A stretch of DNA of 64,000 nucleotides. Source: Parabacteroides gordonii MS-1 = DSM 23371. Its GTDB lineage: Bacteria > Bacteroidota > Bacteroidia > Bacteroidales > Tannerellaceae. The translations under genes and the position numbers were made by a program. Below, piece after piece: positions 49,201-57,822 of this stretch. The notes beneath the pieces are model-generated. The model was given only the letters and a program-made list of their open reading frames with translations, ran no database searches and had not been told where the DNA came from. Location: the NCBI RefSeq assembly GCF_000969825.1, contig NZ_KQ033919.1, forward strand, positions 3,546,749 to 3,610,748, in the 5' to 3' direction. Position 1 is the first letter of the stretch, and every line of letters starts with the position of its first letter.

Positions 49201-51039
49201 GATATCGTTACCGGTGATAAACATGTTGTGACAGGAACGGCTCAGGTTGTAGCACAAAACTTTCGTATATCAACCAAAATCCAGGTGTCGAAAGGTGCGA
49301 CTCCATTACGGTACAGTACTATTCTTGGAGAAGGTAAATATCTGGTTACTTCAGTGGGTACAGGATGCACATATACGGTCACTGATGGTCTTTTAGTAGT
49401 TCATGGTGTAACGGAAGAAAAGGCAGAAATAAAACTGGAGATTAATTGTGAGGGACTTGCTGTCTATGAACAGGAATTTACTATTGTCCGTGTGATTGAT
49501 GGTATGGACGGTACAGATGTGGAGTGGATATTTCAGCGTACTGTTACGGAGGACGCAAAACCGGCACGGCCGAAGGTTTCTGAAAATGTTGCGGATTTTG
49601 TTCCTGTCGGTTGGACGGATGATCCGGTAGGGCCAGACATAACGAATCAGTTTGAGTGGAGTTGTAAGCGTGAAAAAGCGAATGGTGTTTGGGGATCATT
49701 CTCCGAAGTATTCCTATGGTCCAGATGGGGTAAAGATGGTACTAGTACCGAATACATCTATGCCCTTTCAAAGAATTATGCGCCACCAGCGATAACTAAT
49801 AGCCAGGAAGATGGTCATGTCCCTATGGAATGGTATTCTGCCCCTCTTAGCGTTACCGCAGAGTATAAAGTATTATGGGTGTCTCAAAGAGTAAAAAAAG
49901 ATGGTCGATGGAGCAACTTTTCTAATCCTAGTATATACGCAAAATGGGCGGAAGATGGAAAAGATGGTGATCCTGGTATAGATGGTTATTCCACATATGG
50001 AGTTTATAGAAGGTCAGAGACGCAACCGGTTACTCCAGAGGAGGATAAATTGCCTCCTTCTGGTTGGGCACGGGATCCTCCTTCTGGTACCCTTCCGCTC
50101 TGGATGAGTAAGGCTGTATTTTTTAGCAGTGGTTTTAAAAAGGGGCCTTGGTCTGCTCCTGTAAGAATATCGGGAACAGACGGTCAAGATGGAGGAGCCG
50201 GTCCTTCATTGACATTCAGAAAAAAATATGATGCTTCAAAAATCTATACCGGAACGGAACAACATGTTGATGCGGTTTATACTGAAGATACTCCGGGAAC
50301 TAAAGTATTTTGGATGGCTAAAACATCTGCCGGTTCATTCAGTAATAAATATCCGAGTGCCGGGTCTGCATATTGGGAAAGATTTCAAGGTCAATTTGAA
50401 AGTATAGCGACGGGACTGGCATTGATCGAAGAGGCAAATATTGCAGGTTGGTGGTTCTCTGACCTGACAATCCAGAGTCAAAATAGGAATGTGGTTATTG
50501 ACGGCAATGCCGATACTCATCCCCGTATAGCGTTGGGAGCCTCGTACGCAAATCGGGATAGTGCCCCTACTAGACTTTATGAGGATGGTTCTGTTTTTTT
50601 GGAGAAGGGTGTGTTTGGTGGATATTTACAAGTTGCATTTAAAGAATTATCAGAAACAGACGCCGTAAGAGTCTCTGGAACAATCTATCCAACATATAGA
50701 CTTATTGGAGATTTAAACATAAAGCTTTTTTCGGGGAATTATGCAACCAGCTATCAAGTTTTTATACAATTGCCGTCAGATATATTATATGAAGGGAAAA
50801 TCGTGACGATTTGTGAATCAACATTTCCTCCTTATACAAAATCAGCTTCATGGCTTTATATTACTACTCAAAACGGGTATGGAATAGGTGGTTGCCAGTC
50901 ACAGAGCGTAGTTGCCACAGACAGAGATGATCCAGTGGTATTGTGTGTAAATGGAGTTTGTCTACAGTTTATAGCGGTTAGAGCAATAAGTGTTCAAGGT
51001 TCAATATACATAAAATGGATAGCGTTAAATTATAAGTAA
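46285..51039 (+). CDS. Tail tip / host-specificity protein, 1584 aa
   Basis: The N-terminal half (about 1-600) starts LFIDNVEVDLPEGGSGVVLN and has phage tail-hub features: alternating beta blocks and the segment TIQLPKTAHNIQTFGFSTE. Residues about 1071-1300 hold three related modules of about 75 residues, each with Trp-rich strands and ending in a GKDGT, GKDGD or TDGQDG turn, like fibronectin or carbohydrate-binding repeats. The C-terminal region (about 1300-1584) is beta-rich with a final FIAVRAISVQGSIYIKW. It probably contacts the host receptor. Confidence 0.75.
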   Translation: MKDKLFIDNVEVDLPEGGSGVVLNRAVSKPADMSTILSGYSYTIQLPKTAHNIQTFGFSTEVNVESDYPHVEHTAKVIRDGITLFDDGVAVVKSASKTIEVLIKFGGNKRLTSLNDYKLKDIFPDSGLIPWDYSVTETDFVKWVPKLDGMQRQHPEHLRPAVKVSTLFDMIVGQSFVMNNAYRSVIEKMWLMLPTTNGSEDVAKNLAFRLKGTTTSDLISGRERYDILPDLSYQNAPYHQKLHDLIYRTLPVTFIKIPLGGRYRIKGTVKANNAATGWKFGIFTPSVEFKEGEPPMFDIFESASKDIDEYRNIGAGDICFGIYDPFKTGNFEIDLTLSFAPENEKDYSQTAFLLDYPIRENLPDISTMDFIKSVMGVFGLMVEQQGSVLSFYNVDDVILNKSGAINISKMLIDKKDDKLEYSYGLTKKNMLKYAEDDLVDKSFGAYTFTADTYDKQENTVYQSPYAATDKNIPLYTYKVEEGKAEYTLNKTSKCRLLLENGTVALEVWGKWIDADMKTVTFRSFTFEPLKYDNLVRRYWTGYLGVYANKPRISYRKAKLDPTFFPNLSFCKPLYADGNYYMLLSVNNYTEVGKADLELALIDGVDVTGEGETSLRNAILVNPTTPLKFSPTTVALYTAMSLAVATSTDGKLIRELDETGTVTNDMYLPLDTGEGDAKRVALKTIKDNIQSDSEGIFLRKDKPDSTEFPIAFKGGATFGNYVGGFHGSGAKINEKGEGEMRSLQLWEFLEVPELRFNRIDVVSGELWNAIAFGLIESVDTENKIVKLKLEEGELAGLHVNDFCRGIFHNLTGNETTEGTDSAGFKTMVGFSTAYFTPVEIIDNAHFRYELKPGTTIHPSMAMKFAVYGHPTDKNRQNSAYSTRIYQRYLRNVSTWEINPGKHISSQWGDLSDLIINGESLAEGSIYLNNVYFGGNVWNVPGLDNNLKGQDAYSVTLSTYSAVYNTKDGLTEQVDIVTGDKHVVTGTAQVVAQNFRISTKIQVSKGATPLRYSTILGEGKYLVTSVGTGCTYTVTDGLLVVHGVTEEKAEIKLEINCEGLAVYEQEFTIVRVIDGMDGTDVEWIFQRTVTEDAKPARPKVSENVADFVPVGWTDDPVGPDITNQFEWSCKREKANGVWGSFSEVFLWSRWGKDGTSTEYIYALSKNYAPPAITNSQEDGHVPMEWYSAPLSVTAEYKVLWVSQRVKKDGRWSNFSNPSIYAKWAEDGKDGDPGIDGYSTYGVYRRSETQPVTPEEDKLPPSGWARDPPSGTLPLWMSKAVFFSSGFKKGPWSAPVRISGTDGQDGGAGPSLTFRKKYDASKIYTGTEQHVDAVYTEDTPGTKVFWMAKTSAGSFSNKYPSAGSAYWERFQGQFESIATGLALIEEANIAGWWFSDLTIQSQNRNVVIDGNADTHPRIALGASYANRDSAPTRLYEDGSVFLEKGVFGGYLQVAFKELSETDAVRVSGTIYPTYRLIGDLNIKLFSGNYATSYQVFIQLPSDILYEGKIVTICESTFPPYTKSASWLYITTQNGYGIGGCQSQSVVATDRDDPVVLCVNGVCLQFIAVRAISVQGSIYIKWIALNYK

Positions 51040-51040
51040 T

Positions 51041-53299
51041 ATGGCAGGAATAAAGGATATAAAAGATTTCACAAAGTTTCCCAGTTTATCGGACAATGAT
51101 TATCTGTTGGGAACAAAGACCGATTTAGGTGGTACGGATGCCGGTATAACTGTCGGGAACTTCAAAAAGCAGGTGGCCAATGATGCGGCCCCTTCAATCA
51201 ATGAAAATGGATACTGGGTTGTTAATGGTGTTAGCACAGGAGAGAAAGCCCGGGGAGAAACTCCGGTACTAAACAGTGGTACGACGATCACTGGAGAGGA
51301 AGGAACCGGAGCTTCATCTGAGGTCATACCAGACGGGCAGACACCGGAGGGATCGCCTAAATACAAGCTAAACCTAACCCTTCCGCGTGGATCGGCTGGT
51401 AAGGCCGGTAAAACAGCAATTTTCGGTATAGGTAATGTCTTAGATGGCGAAAAGGCCTCTGCTACCTTGACTGCTGATGGAGAGGACGGATCCGGTAATC
51501 CCAGGTATAAACTAAACCTTGTGTTACCTGCAGGTAAAACCGGAGAAAAGGGAAAAACTCCGAAGTTCGAAGCCGGGAGTGTATCAACACTGGAACCGGG
51601 CCAGTCGGCCTCGGCTGAAATAAGCTTCAAAGAGTACGATACGGACGGTAGCCCAATATACGTAATTTCTTTGTCTATCCCGAAAGGAGATACAGGTAGT
51701 CCCGGTAAAACCCCGGTTCTTAAATCAGTCAATGCCAAATCCGGAGATACTCCTTCAGGCAGTTTCATCGCTGATGGTACAGATGAATCCGGTAACCCGA
51801 AGTATATCCTGAATCTTACATTACCTGCCGGAAAAGACGGACAACCGGCAATATTTGAACAGGGAACGACGACAACATTGGAACCGACAGAACCGGCCTC
51901 TGTAGAAGTTGTTGAGAACGGTATAACTCCTGAAGGAAATCCCAAGTATATCCTGAACTTTAGTATTCCCAGAGGCCAGATAGGTAAACCCGGAATCGGA
52001 TCGGGTAATGTGTCTGCCGATGGCACCGGGCTTGTAACAGGTAAAAAGTATTTGTTTGTCCCGGAATCGGACGGTAGTACATCTGGTGCGTTTGTCGAGT
52101 ATGTCGCCCCTGAAGCATATGATGATACCGAACTTAGAACGGAAATTGCAAACAGCCTGGCTACAGCCAAGACTTACACAAATGAACAGATAGCCGGTAT
52201 CGTTCAATTCGATATAAAAGCAGTCCCGGTACTGCCGGATACAGGAGTTAAAGGTACGATCTATTTAGTTCCAAAAACAGGATCGGGAAACGACGTTCAC
52301 AATGAATATATCTGGGATGAAACTTCAAGTAAATTTGAATTGATAGGTTCTACTTCTGTCGATTTGTCTGATTACTATACAAAGAATGAAGCCAATGAAC
52401 GTTATGTCCTGAGAGAGACAGGCAAACGTCTTATAACAGATGCAGAAGGGACAAAGCTAGAAAGTGTTGAAGAAGGAGCAAACAAATATGTTCTTCCCAC
52501 CGGAGAAGGTTTTAATTTTATTCCGGCAGGTGGGGCAGTGGGACAGGTTTTAACAAACACTGCTCCAGGTGTAGCTGAATGGGGAAACTCAAATAGTGAA
52601 TATATCGAAATAGGTGATGTTACTCAAATAAATAGAGTACGAACCACTAGTGAATTGGATTGGGGTTCATTTATAAACGGTAACACAATAGAGGATATGG
52701 AAAGGGCATATCAAGAAAATATACCTATATATTCCCGATCCGAAGGTCCGTATCATTCATACAAGAAAGGTTATTCCCGATGTACTTCCATCATGCAAAG
52801 ATATGATGGGGAGGTGGTTCATTATTTGTTATCTTTTGTCATATCCGAAGGTGTTACAAATTCTGACAATATATATCATTATTTATTGGATTTGAGAGGT
52901 GTAGCAGGTGAAGGTTGGCAGGATGCTACTGTAAGGGCAGCATGTACATACGCTAAGACGGTCATTACTTCTGGTGAGAATATACCTTTTACTGGTGGTT
53001 ATGTGGTGTTTGATATGAGTATTAGCAAAAATTTGCTAATTGTTCCAGCAGGATTTTATCCACTTCATAACTCGGTTACTACTTTGCTAATTAGAAACAC
53101 AAGTAGTTCAACCACTAAAATAACTTTTACCATCAAGTTAAATGCCAATGCTGGTTCAGAAGGTTCAAAACTGCTTATTGTATCAGAATTGCCAGAACTG
53201 GCAGGTAAAGAAGCGTGCGAACTTAGCATATTATGGGCGGACTGGAAATATACTGTTCGTGCGTCTGAACCTTTTATTTATAATGAATACGTAGAATAA
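51041..53299 (+). CDS. Tail fibre protein with collagen-like repeats, 752 aa
   Basis: Residues about 72-320 contain five repeats of about 50 residues. Each has a beta segment (PKYKLNLTLP, PRYKLNLVLP, PIYVISLSIP, PKYILNLTLP, PKYILNFSIP) followed by a short Gly-rich turn such as GKAGKT, GEKGKT, GSPGKT or GKDGQP. A long coiled or beta region and a C-terminal globular part (about 530-752) follow. Collagen-like and repeated beta modules are typical of trimeric phage fibres. Start ATG 51041 follows the previous stop at 51039 by one base. Confidence 0.8.
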   Translation: MAGIKDIKDFTKFPSLSDNDYLLGTKTDLGGTDAGITVGNFKKQVANDAAPSINENGYWVVNGVSTGEKARGETPVLNSGTTITGEEGTGASSEVIPDGQTPEGSPKYKLNLTLPRGSAGKAGKTAIFGIGNVLDGEKASATLTADGEDGSGNPRYKLNLVLPAGKTGEKGKTPKFEAGSVSTLEPGQSASAEISFKEYDTDGSPIYVISLSIPKGDTGSPGKTPVLKSVNAKSGDTPSGSFIADGTDESGNPKYILNLTLPAGKDGQPAIFEQGTTTTLEPTEPASVEVVENGITPEGNPKYILNFSIPRGQIGKPGIGSGNVSADGTGLVTGKKYLFVPESDGSTSGAFVEYVAPEAYDDTELRTEIANSLATAKTYTNEQIAGIVQFDIKAVPVLPDTGVKGTIYLVPKTGSGNDVHNEYIWDETSSKFELIGSTSVDLSDYYTKNEANERYVLRETGKRLITDAEGTKLESVEEGANKYVLPTGEGFNFIPAGGAVGQVLTNTAPGVAEWGNSNSEYIEIGDVTQINRVRTTSELDWGSFINGNTIEDMERAYQENIPIYSRSEGPYHSYKKGYSRCTSIMQRYDGEVVHYLLSFVISEGVTNSDNIYHYLLDLRGVAGEGWQDATVRAACTYAKTVITSGENIPFTGGYVVFDMSISKNLLIVPAGFYPLHNSVTTLLIRNTSSSTTKITFTIKLNANAGSEGSKLLIVSELPELAGKEACELSILWADWKYTVRASEPFIYNEYVE

Positions 53300-54639
53300 T
53301 GAACAGAAGAAGATCAATGCTTTTTGCTTCTGGAATGATAGAGGTCGCCCAGTTGGTGGTAATCAAATCATCAGGAATTTACATAGTACCTGCCAATACG
53401 GTAAAACTCGATGTCTTTCTGGTTGGTGCTGGTGGTGGAGGTGGTCTGCCAGTAGCATCCACATCTTATGGTTCCTATACAGCTGGATATGCTGGGGAAG
53501 GTGGTGCAGTTGTATATCAGGAAAACATGCCATTCATTAAAGGAGAAGAAATAAATGTTGTGATCGGACAAGGTGGGAGTGCAGCAACAACAGCCAATAA
53601 TGCGGGAAACAAAGGAGGTGATACATCTTTTGGAACGCTCATTGCATTGGGTGGTAATGGTGGAATTGCCGGAACAAATTCATTGCCATCAATCGGGAGT
53701 GATGGAACAGCTTGTCCATTTGGAGATATAGAATCGGAATCTATCATATCTACTGATTTATTTGGAGCAAATGGAGGAGATGGGAGTACTACTACTACGG
53801 CTAATGTAGGAGGGAATACTGGCGCAGGAAAAGGAGCCAATCGCTCTACTGCTGCTGATAATGCTTCTTTTTACGGTTCTGCCGGAGGGGGTGGAACTAT
53901 ATACAGGACATTTAGTAACGCAATAAGAAAAGGAGGAAATGGTTATCAGGGAGTTGTTATATTGAAAGTTACCCGTATGATAAAAGAAAGTGAAATACCC
54001 CTTGTTGAAAAATTTGAGATAATCACTGATATATCTCGGACCTGTTGGACTGTGCCTGACAATACAAAAAAAATAGACATCTTTATAGTAGGTGGCGGAG
54101 GTGGTGGTGACGGTTCAAACTCTGTAAACACTAATGGAGACTGGGTCAGTGGTGGCGGAGGTGGAGAAGTATTATATGTAGAAGATATTTCTTTCACAAA
54201 AAATCAAATATTTGAATTATCAGTTGGGGATTGGACTGCTTTATCGTATGGTGGTGAAAAAGGAAACCCAACAACATTTGGAGAATATACTGTAGCAGGA
54301 GGAGAAGCGGGAAAAGAAAGTAATGGTGGACGTCCTTACACTAAAGATGGCACACTTTGTCCTTTTGGAGACTTATCTCATATAGACCCGGATTTGACTG
54401 GTACTGTAAGATATGCGGCAACCGGTGGTTATGTTGAATATAGCAATGGTACATTATATGAATATTCAGGAAATAAAACCGGCGGAGGTGGTGGCAGTAT
54501 TAAGGGCAATGCCGGAAATGGTACATTCTATGGATCCGGTGGCGGTGGCATGGGAGTCTCTAGCGGGCAGTTTTCTCGTCCCGGAAGAGGGTATCAGGGT
54601 ATAATAATAATCCGATATTATGTAAAATCCTTTGAATAA
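53299..54639 (+). CDS. Glycine-rich phage adhesin with tandem domain, 446 aa
   Basis: The protein has two related glycine-rich domains of about 210 residues: residues about 18-225 (KLDVFLVGAGGGGGLPV..., IALGGNGGIAG, FYGSAGGGGTI) and about 238-446 (KIDIFIVGGGGGGDG, TVAGGEAGKE, FYGSGGGGMGV). The pattern GxGG, polyGly and a C-terminal VVILKVTR or IIIIRYY resembles the glycine-rich receptor-binding domains at tail fibre tips (PF21722-like). It probably caps the fibre. Start overlaps the fibre gene stop by one base. Confidence 0.78.
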   Translation: MNRRRSMLFASGMIEVAQLVVIKSSGIYIVPANTVKLDVFLVGAGGGGGLPVASTSYGSYTAGYAGEGGAVVYQENMPFIKGEEINVVIGQGGSAATTANNAGNKGGDTSFGTLIALGGNGGIAGTNSLPSIGSDGTACPFGDIESESIISTDLFGANGGDGSTTTTANVGGNTGAGKGANRSTAADNASFYGSAGGGGTIYRTFSNAIRKGGNGYQGVVILKVTRMIKESEIPLVEKFEIITDISRTCWTVPDNTKKIDIFIVGGGGGGDGSNSVNTNGDWVSGGGGGEVLYVEDISFTKNQIFELSVGDWTALSYGGEKGNPTTFGEYTVAGGEAGKESNGGRPYTKDGTLCPFGDLSHIDPDLTGTVRYAATGGYVEYSNGTLYEYSGNKTGGGGGSIKGNAGNGTFYGSGGGGMGVSSGQFSRPGRGYQGIIIIRYYVKSFE

Positions 54640-54693
54640 AGTCTAATTATAGGATCTAATTAGTAGGAGTATCAAATATAAAAAATTAGAGGT

Positions 54694-57453
54694 ATGGCGG
54701 ATAATAAAGAACAAGTAATATTAGAAGTAGTTATTAAAAATGATGCAGCATCGAAACGGCTCAAGGAGAATAAGCAGGATATTGCGGAACTTCGGGAAGA
54801 ACAAGCCCTGTTGAATAAAACGACACTGGAAGGAAAGGAAGCCTATAAACAGTATGAAGATGAAATAAAGAATCTGAGGAAACATAATGTACTGTTGAAT
54901 CAAGAGATCAGGAACAATAATAAATCAATAGAGGACCAGGAAGGTAGTTTGCAATCTATGCGTGCTGAACTTTCCCGGCTGAATAAGGTATATGTAAATC
55001 TTAGTCAAATCGAAAGAGAATCAGCGAAAGGACGTGATTTGCAGAAGAAAATAAAGTCTCTCAACGAGGAAATTAAAACGTCTGAACAAAAGTTGGGTGA
55101 TTATCGTCGTTCAGTAGGAGGATACGAAGAAGCTATAAATTCGGCTGTTAATCAAACTGGGATATTCTCTAAGATTCAGGGTACTCTTCGCGAAGTAATG
55201 TCTCCATTCCTTGCTTTGTACAAAAAAGTTCAGTTAGAAATCAAAACTCTTACCGCTGATTACAAATTGAACTCTGCTGCTACAACTCAAATGTCCGGAG
55301 CCCAAAAAGCGGCTGCCATATCTTCAAATCTGCTTTCTACGGGACTGAAAATTTTGAAGATTGCCCTTATCAGTACCGGTATCGGTGCGATCGTTGTCGC
55401 GCTGGGTTCTCTTGTCGCTTATTTGACAAAAACACAGAAGGGAACTGAGTTACTGAGTAATGTCATGGCCGGATTGGGAGCAGCTATTAATGTTATAATT
55501 GATCGGGTTGCTAAATTTGGAGGTGCATTGGTTAAAGTATTCTCTGGTGACTTTAAAGGGGCAGCTAAAGATATGAAAGCGACCTTTGCCGGGATTGGTG
55601 ATGAATTACAGCGTGAAATAAAACTAGCTTATGAGTTGAACGATATCAGTCAGCAGCTGGAAAAGCAGGAAGTAATGTTGAATATGCAGCGTGCAGCTGG
55701 GCGGAAAGAGATTGAACGGCTAAAAATGATTTCCGATGATACAACAAAATCGACCAAAGAACGTATTGCAGCAGCAAAACAGGCTAGTGAAATAGAACAA
55801 GCCGATATGAAGCAACAGATCGAACTCGGGGAAAAGAAGTTGGCTAATTTGTTAGGTCAGAAAGAAGTCACTCAGGAAGTTCGGGATATGTTAGAAGCTG
55901 TTTCTAGTGGGTCTATGAAAGCCGATGATGCTATATCTAAACTTGGTCTTTCCGAGAGTACAATATCTGATTTGAGAGAGTTTTCAGATTTGTTTCAAAA
56001 TGTGGTAGACAAACAACGTGATAGTTATACGAAACAGATTGAACTTCAAAATAAGACAAATTCCATTAGGAAGGAGAGTTCACAAAAGGCCCTGGAGATA
56101 AAAAAGGATCAGCAGGCCAAGGAACTTGAATTAATTCGTCAGGCTGAAGATGCTGCTTTATCTTTGGTAAAGGAAGGGATAGAAAAACAGAGACAAACGG
56201 TAAATGTTCAGTATGATCGACAGATCGAAGATTTGAAACGCAAGCTCAGTACTGAAAAGAATTTAACTGATGCAGCAAAGAAAGCGTTGAATGATTCTAT
56301 AATTCTGGCCGAACAGAAGCGTGATGCAGATTTAAAGAAACTATCTGATGATTCTATTCAGGCTCAGATAAAAAAAGAAACTGAACGTATCCAGTTACAA
56401 CTTGACTCTGTCAAAGAAGGAACATCACGGGAACATAATCTCCGGCTTTCCCTGATCGAGCAGAATCGCCAGGCTGAACTTGCCGCTAATTTGCAACAGG
56501 CTGAAGAACTCCGACAATCGGAAGCCGATATAAATGCAGCTTACAACAAATTGATAGCAGATGAAAACGAAGCATTCCGGAAAGAACAGTTCGATAAGCA
56601 ATCTGAATATATCCGCTTGGAATGGGAAAATAAGATTTTGCAGGTCAAAGAGGGGACATTGCAAGAATATGACTTAAAAGTGCAGCAGGCCCAAGCTGAC
56701 TATGATTTATTTGTAAATATGGATGCTGCTACCAAAGCTGCTTTGTATGAATCGGATGCAGCTTATGAGAATGCAAAGTTACAGGGTGAAAAAAATATAC
56801 AGAATGCTATAAAAGCGCGTATTAATGCAGAGAATGAAGCTGTTCTGGTCCAGATGGCAGCTGTAACGACGATCACGGATGCTTTTTCGTCCATGTTGGA
56901 TAGTTTTGCAGAAGATAATGAAGCGTTGGCCGCTTTTGCAAAAACTGTAGCATTGTTTAATATTGGTCTGAGTACGGCAGAAGCTATCTCGAAAGGGGTT
57001 GCTGCTGCTCAGTCTGTACCTTTCCCTGGTAATATTGCTGCTATTGCTACAACTATTGCATCTGTTATGGCAAATATCGCAAAAGCAAAACAGTTGGTAA
57101 ACAAAGAAAAGAATCCGAAATTTGCTGATGGTGGTGAAATCACAGGTCCTTCGCATGCTTCAGGTGGGGTTCTGATCGAAGCTGAAGGAGGGGAAGGTAT
57201 TATAAATAAACACTCAATGTCTAACCCCTTACTGCGTTCTATTGCCAGTGCAGTTAATGTCGCCGGCGGTGGTGTTCCATTCTCTAATGTTCCGATATTC
57301 CCGTCGGGTTCCAGTGGCGGGTTCGATACTGCCGAACTGAAAGCTGTCTTTGTTGAAGCATTAAAGGAAATGCCGGTTCCCGTGGTTAGTGTAGTTGAGT
57401 TTACAGAAGCTCAGAACCGAGTAAAAATGATCCAAAATAATTCTACTATATGA
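54694..57453 (+). CDS. Tail tape measure protein, 919 aa
   Basis: The 919-residue protein is mainly coiled-coil (about 1-170, 300-430, 450-720), with a hydrophobic segment near 225-260 (TGLKILKIALISTGIGAIVVALGS) and another near 745-800 (VAAAQSVPFPGNIAAIATT). The final region is Gly/Ser-rich. This length and pattern is that of a siphophage tape measure, which sets tail length and may help DNA entry. The C-terminal DGGEITGPSHASGGV and EAEGGEGIIN is a frequent end in Bacteroides phage tape measures. Confidence 0.88.
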   Translation: MADNKEQVILEVVIKNDAASKRLKENKQDIAELREEQALLNKTTLEGKEAYKQYEDEIKNLRKHNVLLNQEIRNNNKSIEDQEGSLQSMRAELSRLNKVYVNLSQIERESAKGRDLQKKIKSLNEEIKTSEQKLGDYRRSVGGYEEAINSAVNQTGIFSKIQGTLREVMSPFLALYKKVQLEIKTLTADYKLNSAATTQMSGAQKAAAISSNLLSTGLKILKIALISTGIGAIVVALGSLVAYLTKTQKGTELLSNVMAGLGAAINVIIDRVAKFGGALVKVFSGDFKGAAKDMKATFAGIGDELQREIKLAYELNDISQQLEKQEVMLNMQRAAGRKEIERLKMISDDTTKSTKERIAAAKQASEIEQADMKQQIELGEKKLANLLGQKEVTQEVRDMLEAVSSGSMKADDAISKLGLSESTISDLREFSDLFQNVVDKQRDSYTKQIELQNKTNSIRKESSQKALEIKKDQQAKELELIRQAEDAALSLVKEGIEKQRQTVNVQYDRQIEDLKRKLSTEKNLTDAAKKALNDSIILAEQKRDADLKKLSDDSIQAQIKKETERIQLQLDSVKEGTSREHNLRLSLIEQNRQAELAANLQQAEELRQSEADINAAYNKLIADENEAFRKEQFDKQSEYIRLEWENKILQVKEGTLQEYDLKVQQAQADYDLFVNMDAATKAALYESDAAYENAKLQGEKNIQNAIKARINAENEAVLVQMAAVTTITDAFSSMLDSFAEDNEALAAFAKTVALFNIGLSTAEAISKGVAAAQSVPFPGNIAAIATTIASVMANIAKAKQLVNKEKNPKFADGGEITGPSHASGGVLIEAEGGEGIINKHSMSNPLLRSIASAVNVAGGGVPFSNVPIFPSGSSGGFDTAELKAVFVEALKEMPVPVVSVVEFTEAQNRVKMIQNNSTI

Positions 57454-57677
57454 AAGTTCATGAAATATTAGCCTTTAATAAGGAGTTATTAGAAAAACTC
57501 TATTCTGCAGGTTTGAATACATCTGATTTTTTACATGTCGATCTTTATAATGAGTATGCCCGGCTAAAAAGGGATGGATTGAAAAAGGCTTATATTGTTT
57601 CTTTCCTTTCCGATCAGTATAGTATGAGTGAACGAAAAGTGTATCAGGTCATTTCTAAGATGGAACGCTCTGTTTGA
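57450..57677 (+). CDS. Hypothetical protein, 75 aa
   Basis: The 75-residue protein is helical: MKVHEILAFNKELLEKLYSAG, then VDLYNEYARLKRDGLKKAYIVSFLSDQYSMSERKVYQVISKM, whose last part resembles a helix-turn-helix. The start overlaps the tape measure stop codon (ATGA). It is followed by a hairpin terminator, so it ends the tail transcription unit. I do not recognise a family. Confidence 0.6.
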   Translation: MKVHEILAFNKELLEKLYSAGLNTSDFLHVDLYNEYARLKRDGLKKAYIVSFLSDQYSMSERKVYQVISKMERSV

Positions 57678-57699
57678 ACTCTGTATTCTTTATTTCATA

Positions 57700-57732
57700 G
57701 GCAGTATCGTTTTATCGGTATGGCCTTTTTTT
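57700..57732 (+). terminator. Terminator after the tail genes
   Basis: A stem GGCAGTATCG / CGGTATGGCC (with one A-G mismatch and wobble pairs), 6-base loop, then seven T residues (57726-57732). Confidence 0.65.
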
Positions 57733-57795
57733 ATTACTGCAAAATATGTGCAGTGCTTTTTCATTTTATCTTCTCTCTTAATGTACAATATGATA

Positions 57796-57803
57796 TAAAT
57801 TTG
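57796..57803 (+). promoter_or_regulatory. -7 box of the capsid genes
   Basis: TAAATTTG, 20 bases before ATG 57823. No clear -33 element. Together with the terminator upstream it makes the head genes a separate transcript. Confidence 0.5.
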
Positions 57804-57822
57804 TACAAAAAGATATTTAAAT

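Noticed and set aside
51041-54639. Diversity-generating retroelement target in the fibre genes
   Set aside because: No reverse transcriptase, template repeat or accessory gene is present in the window.
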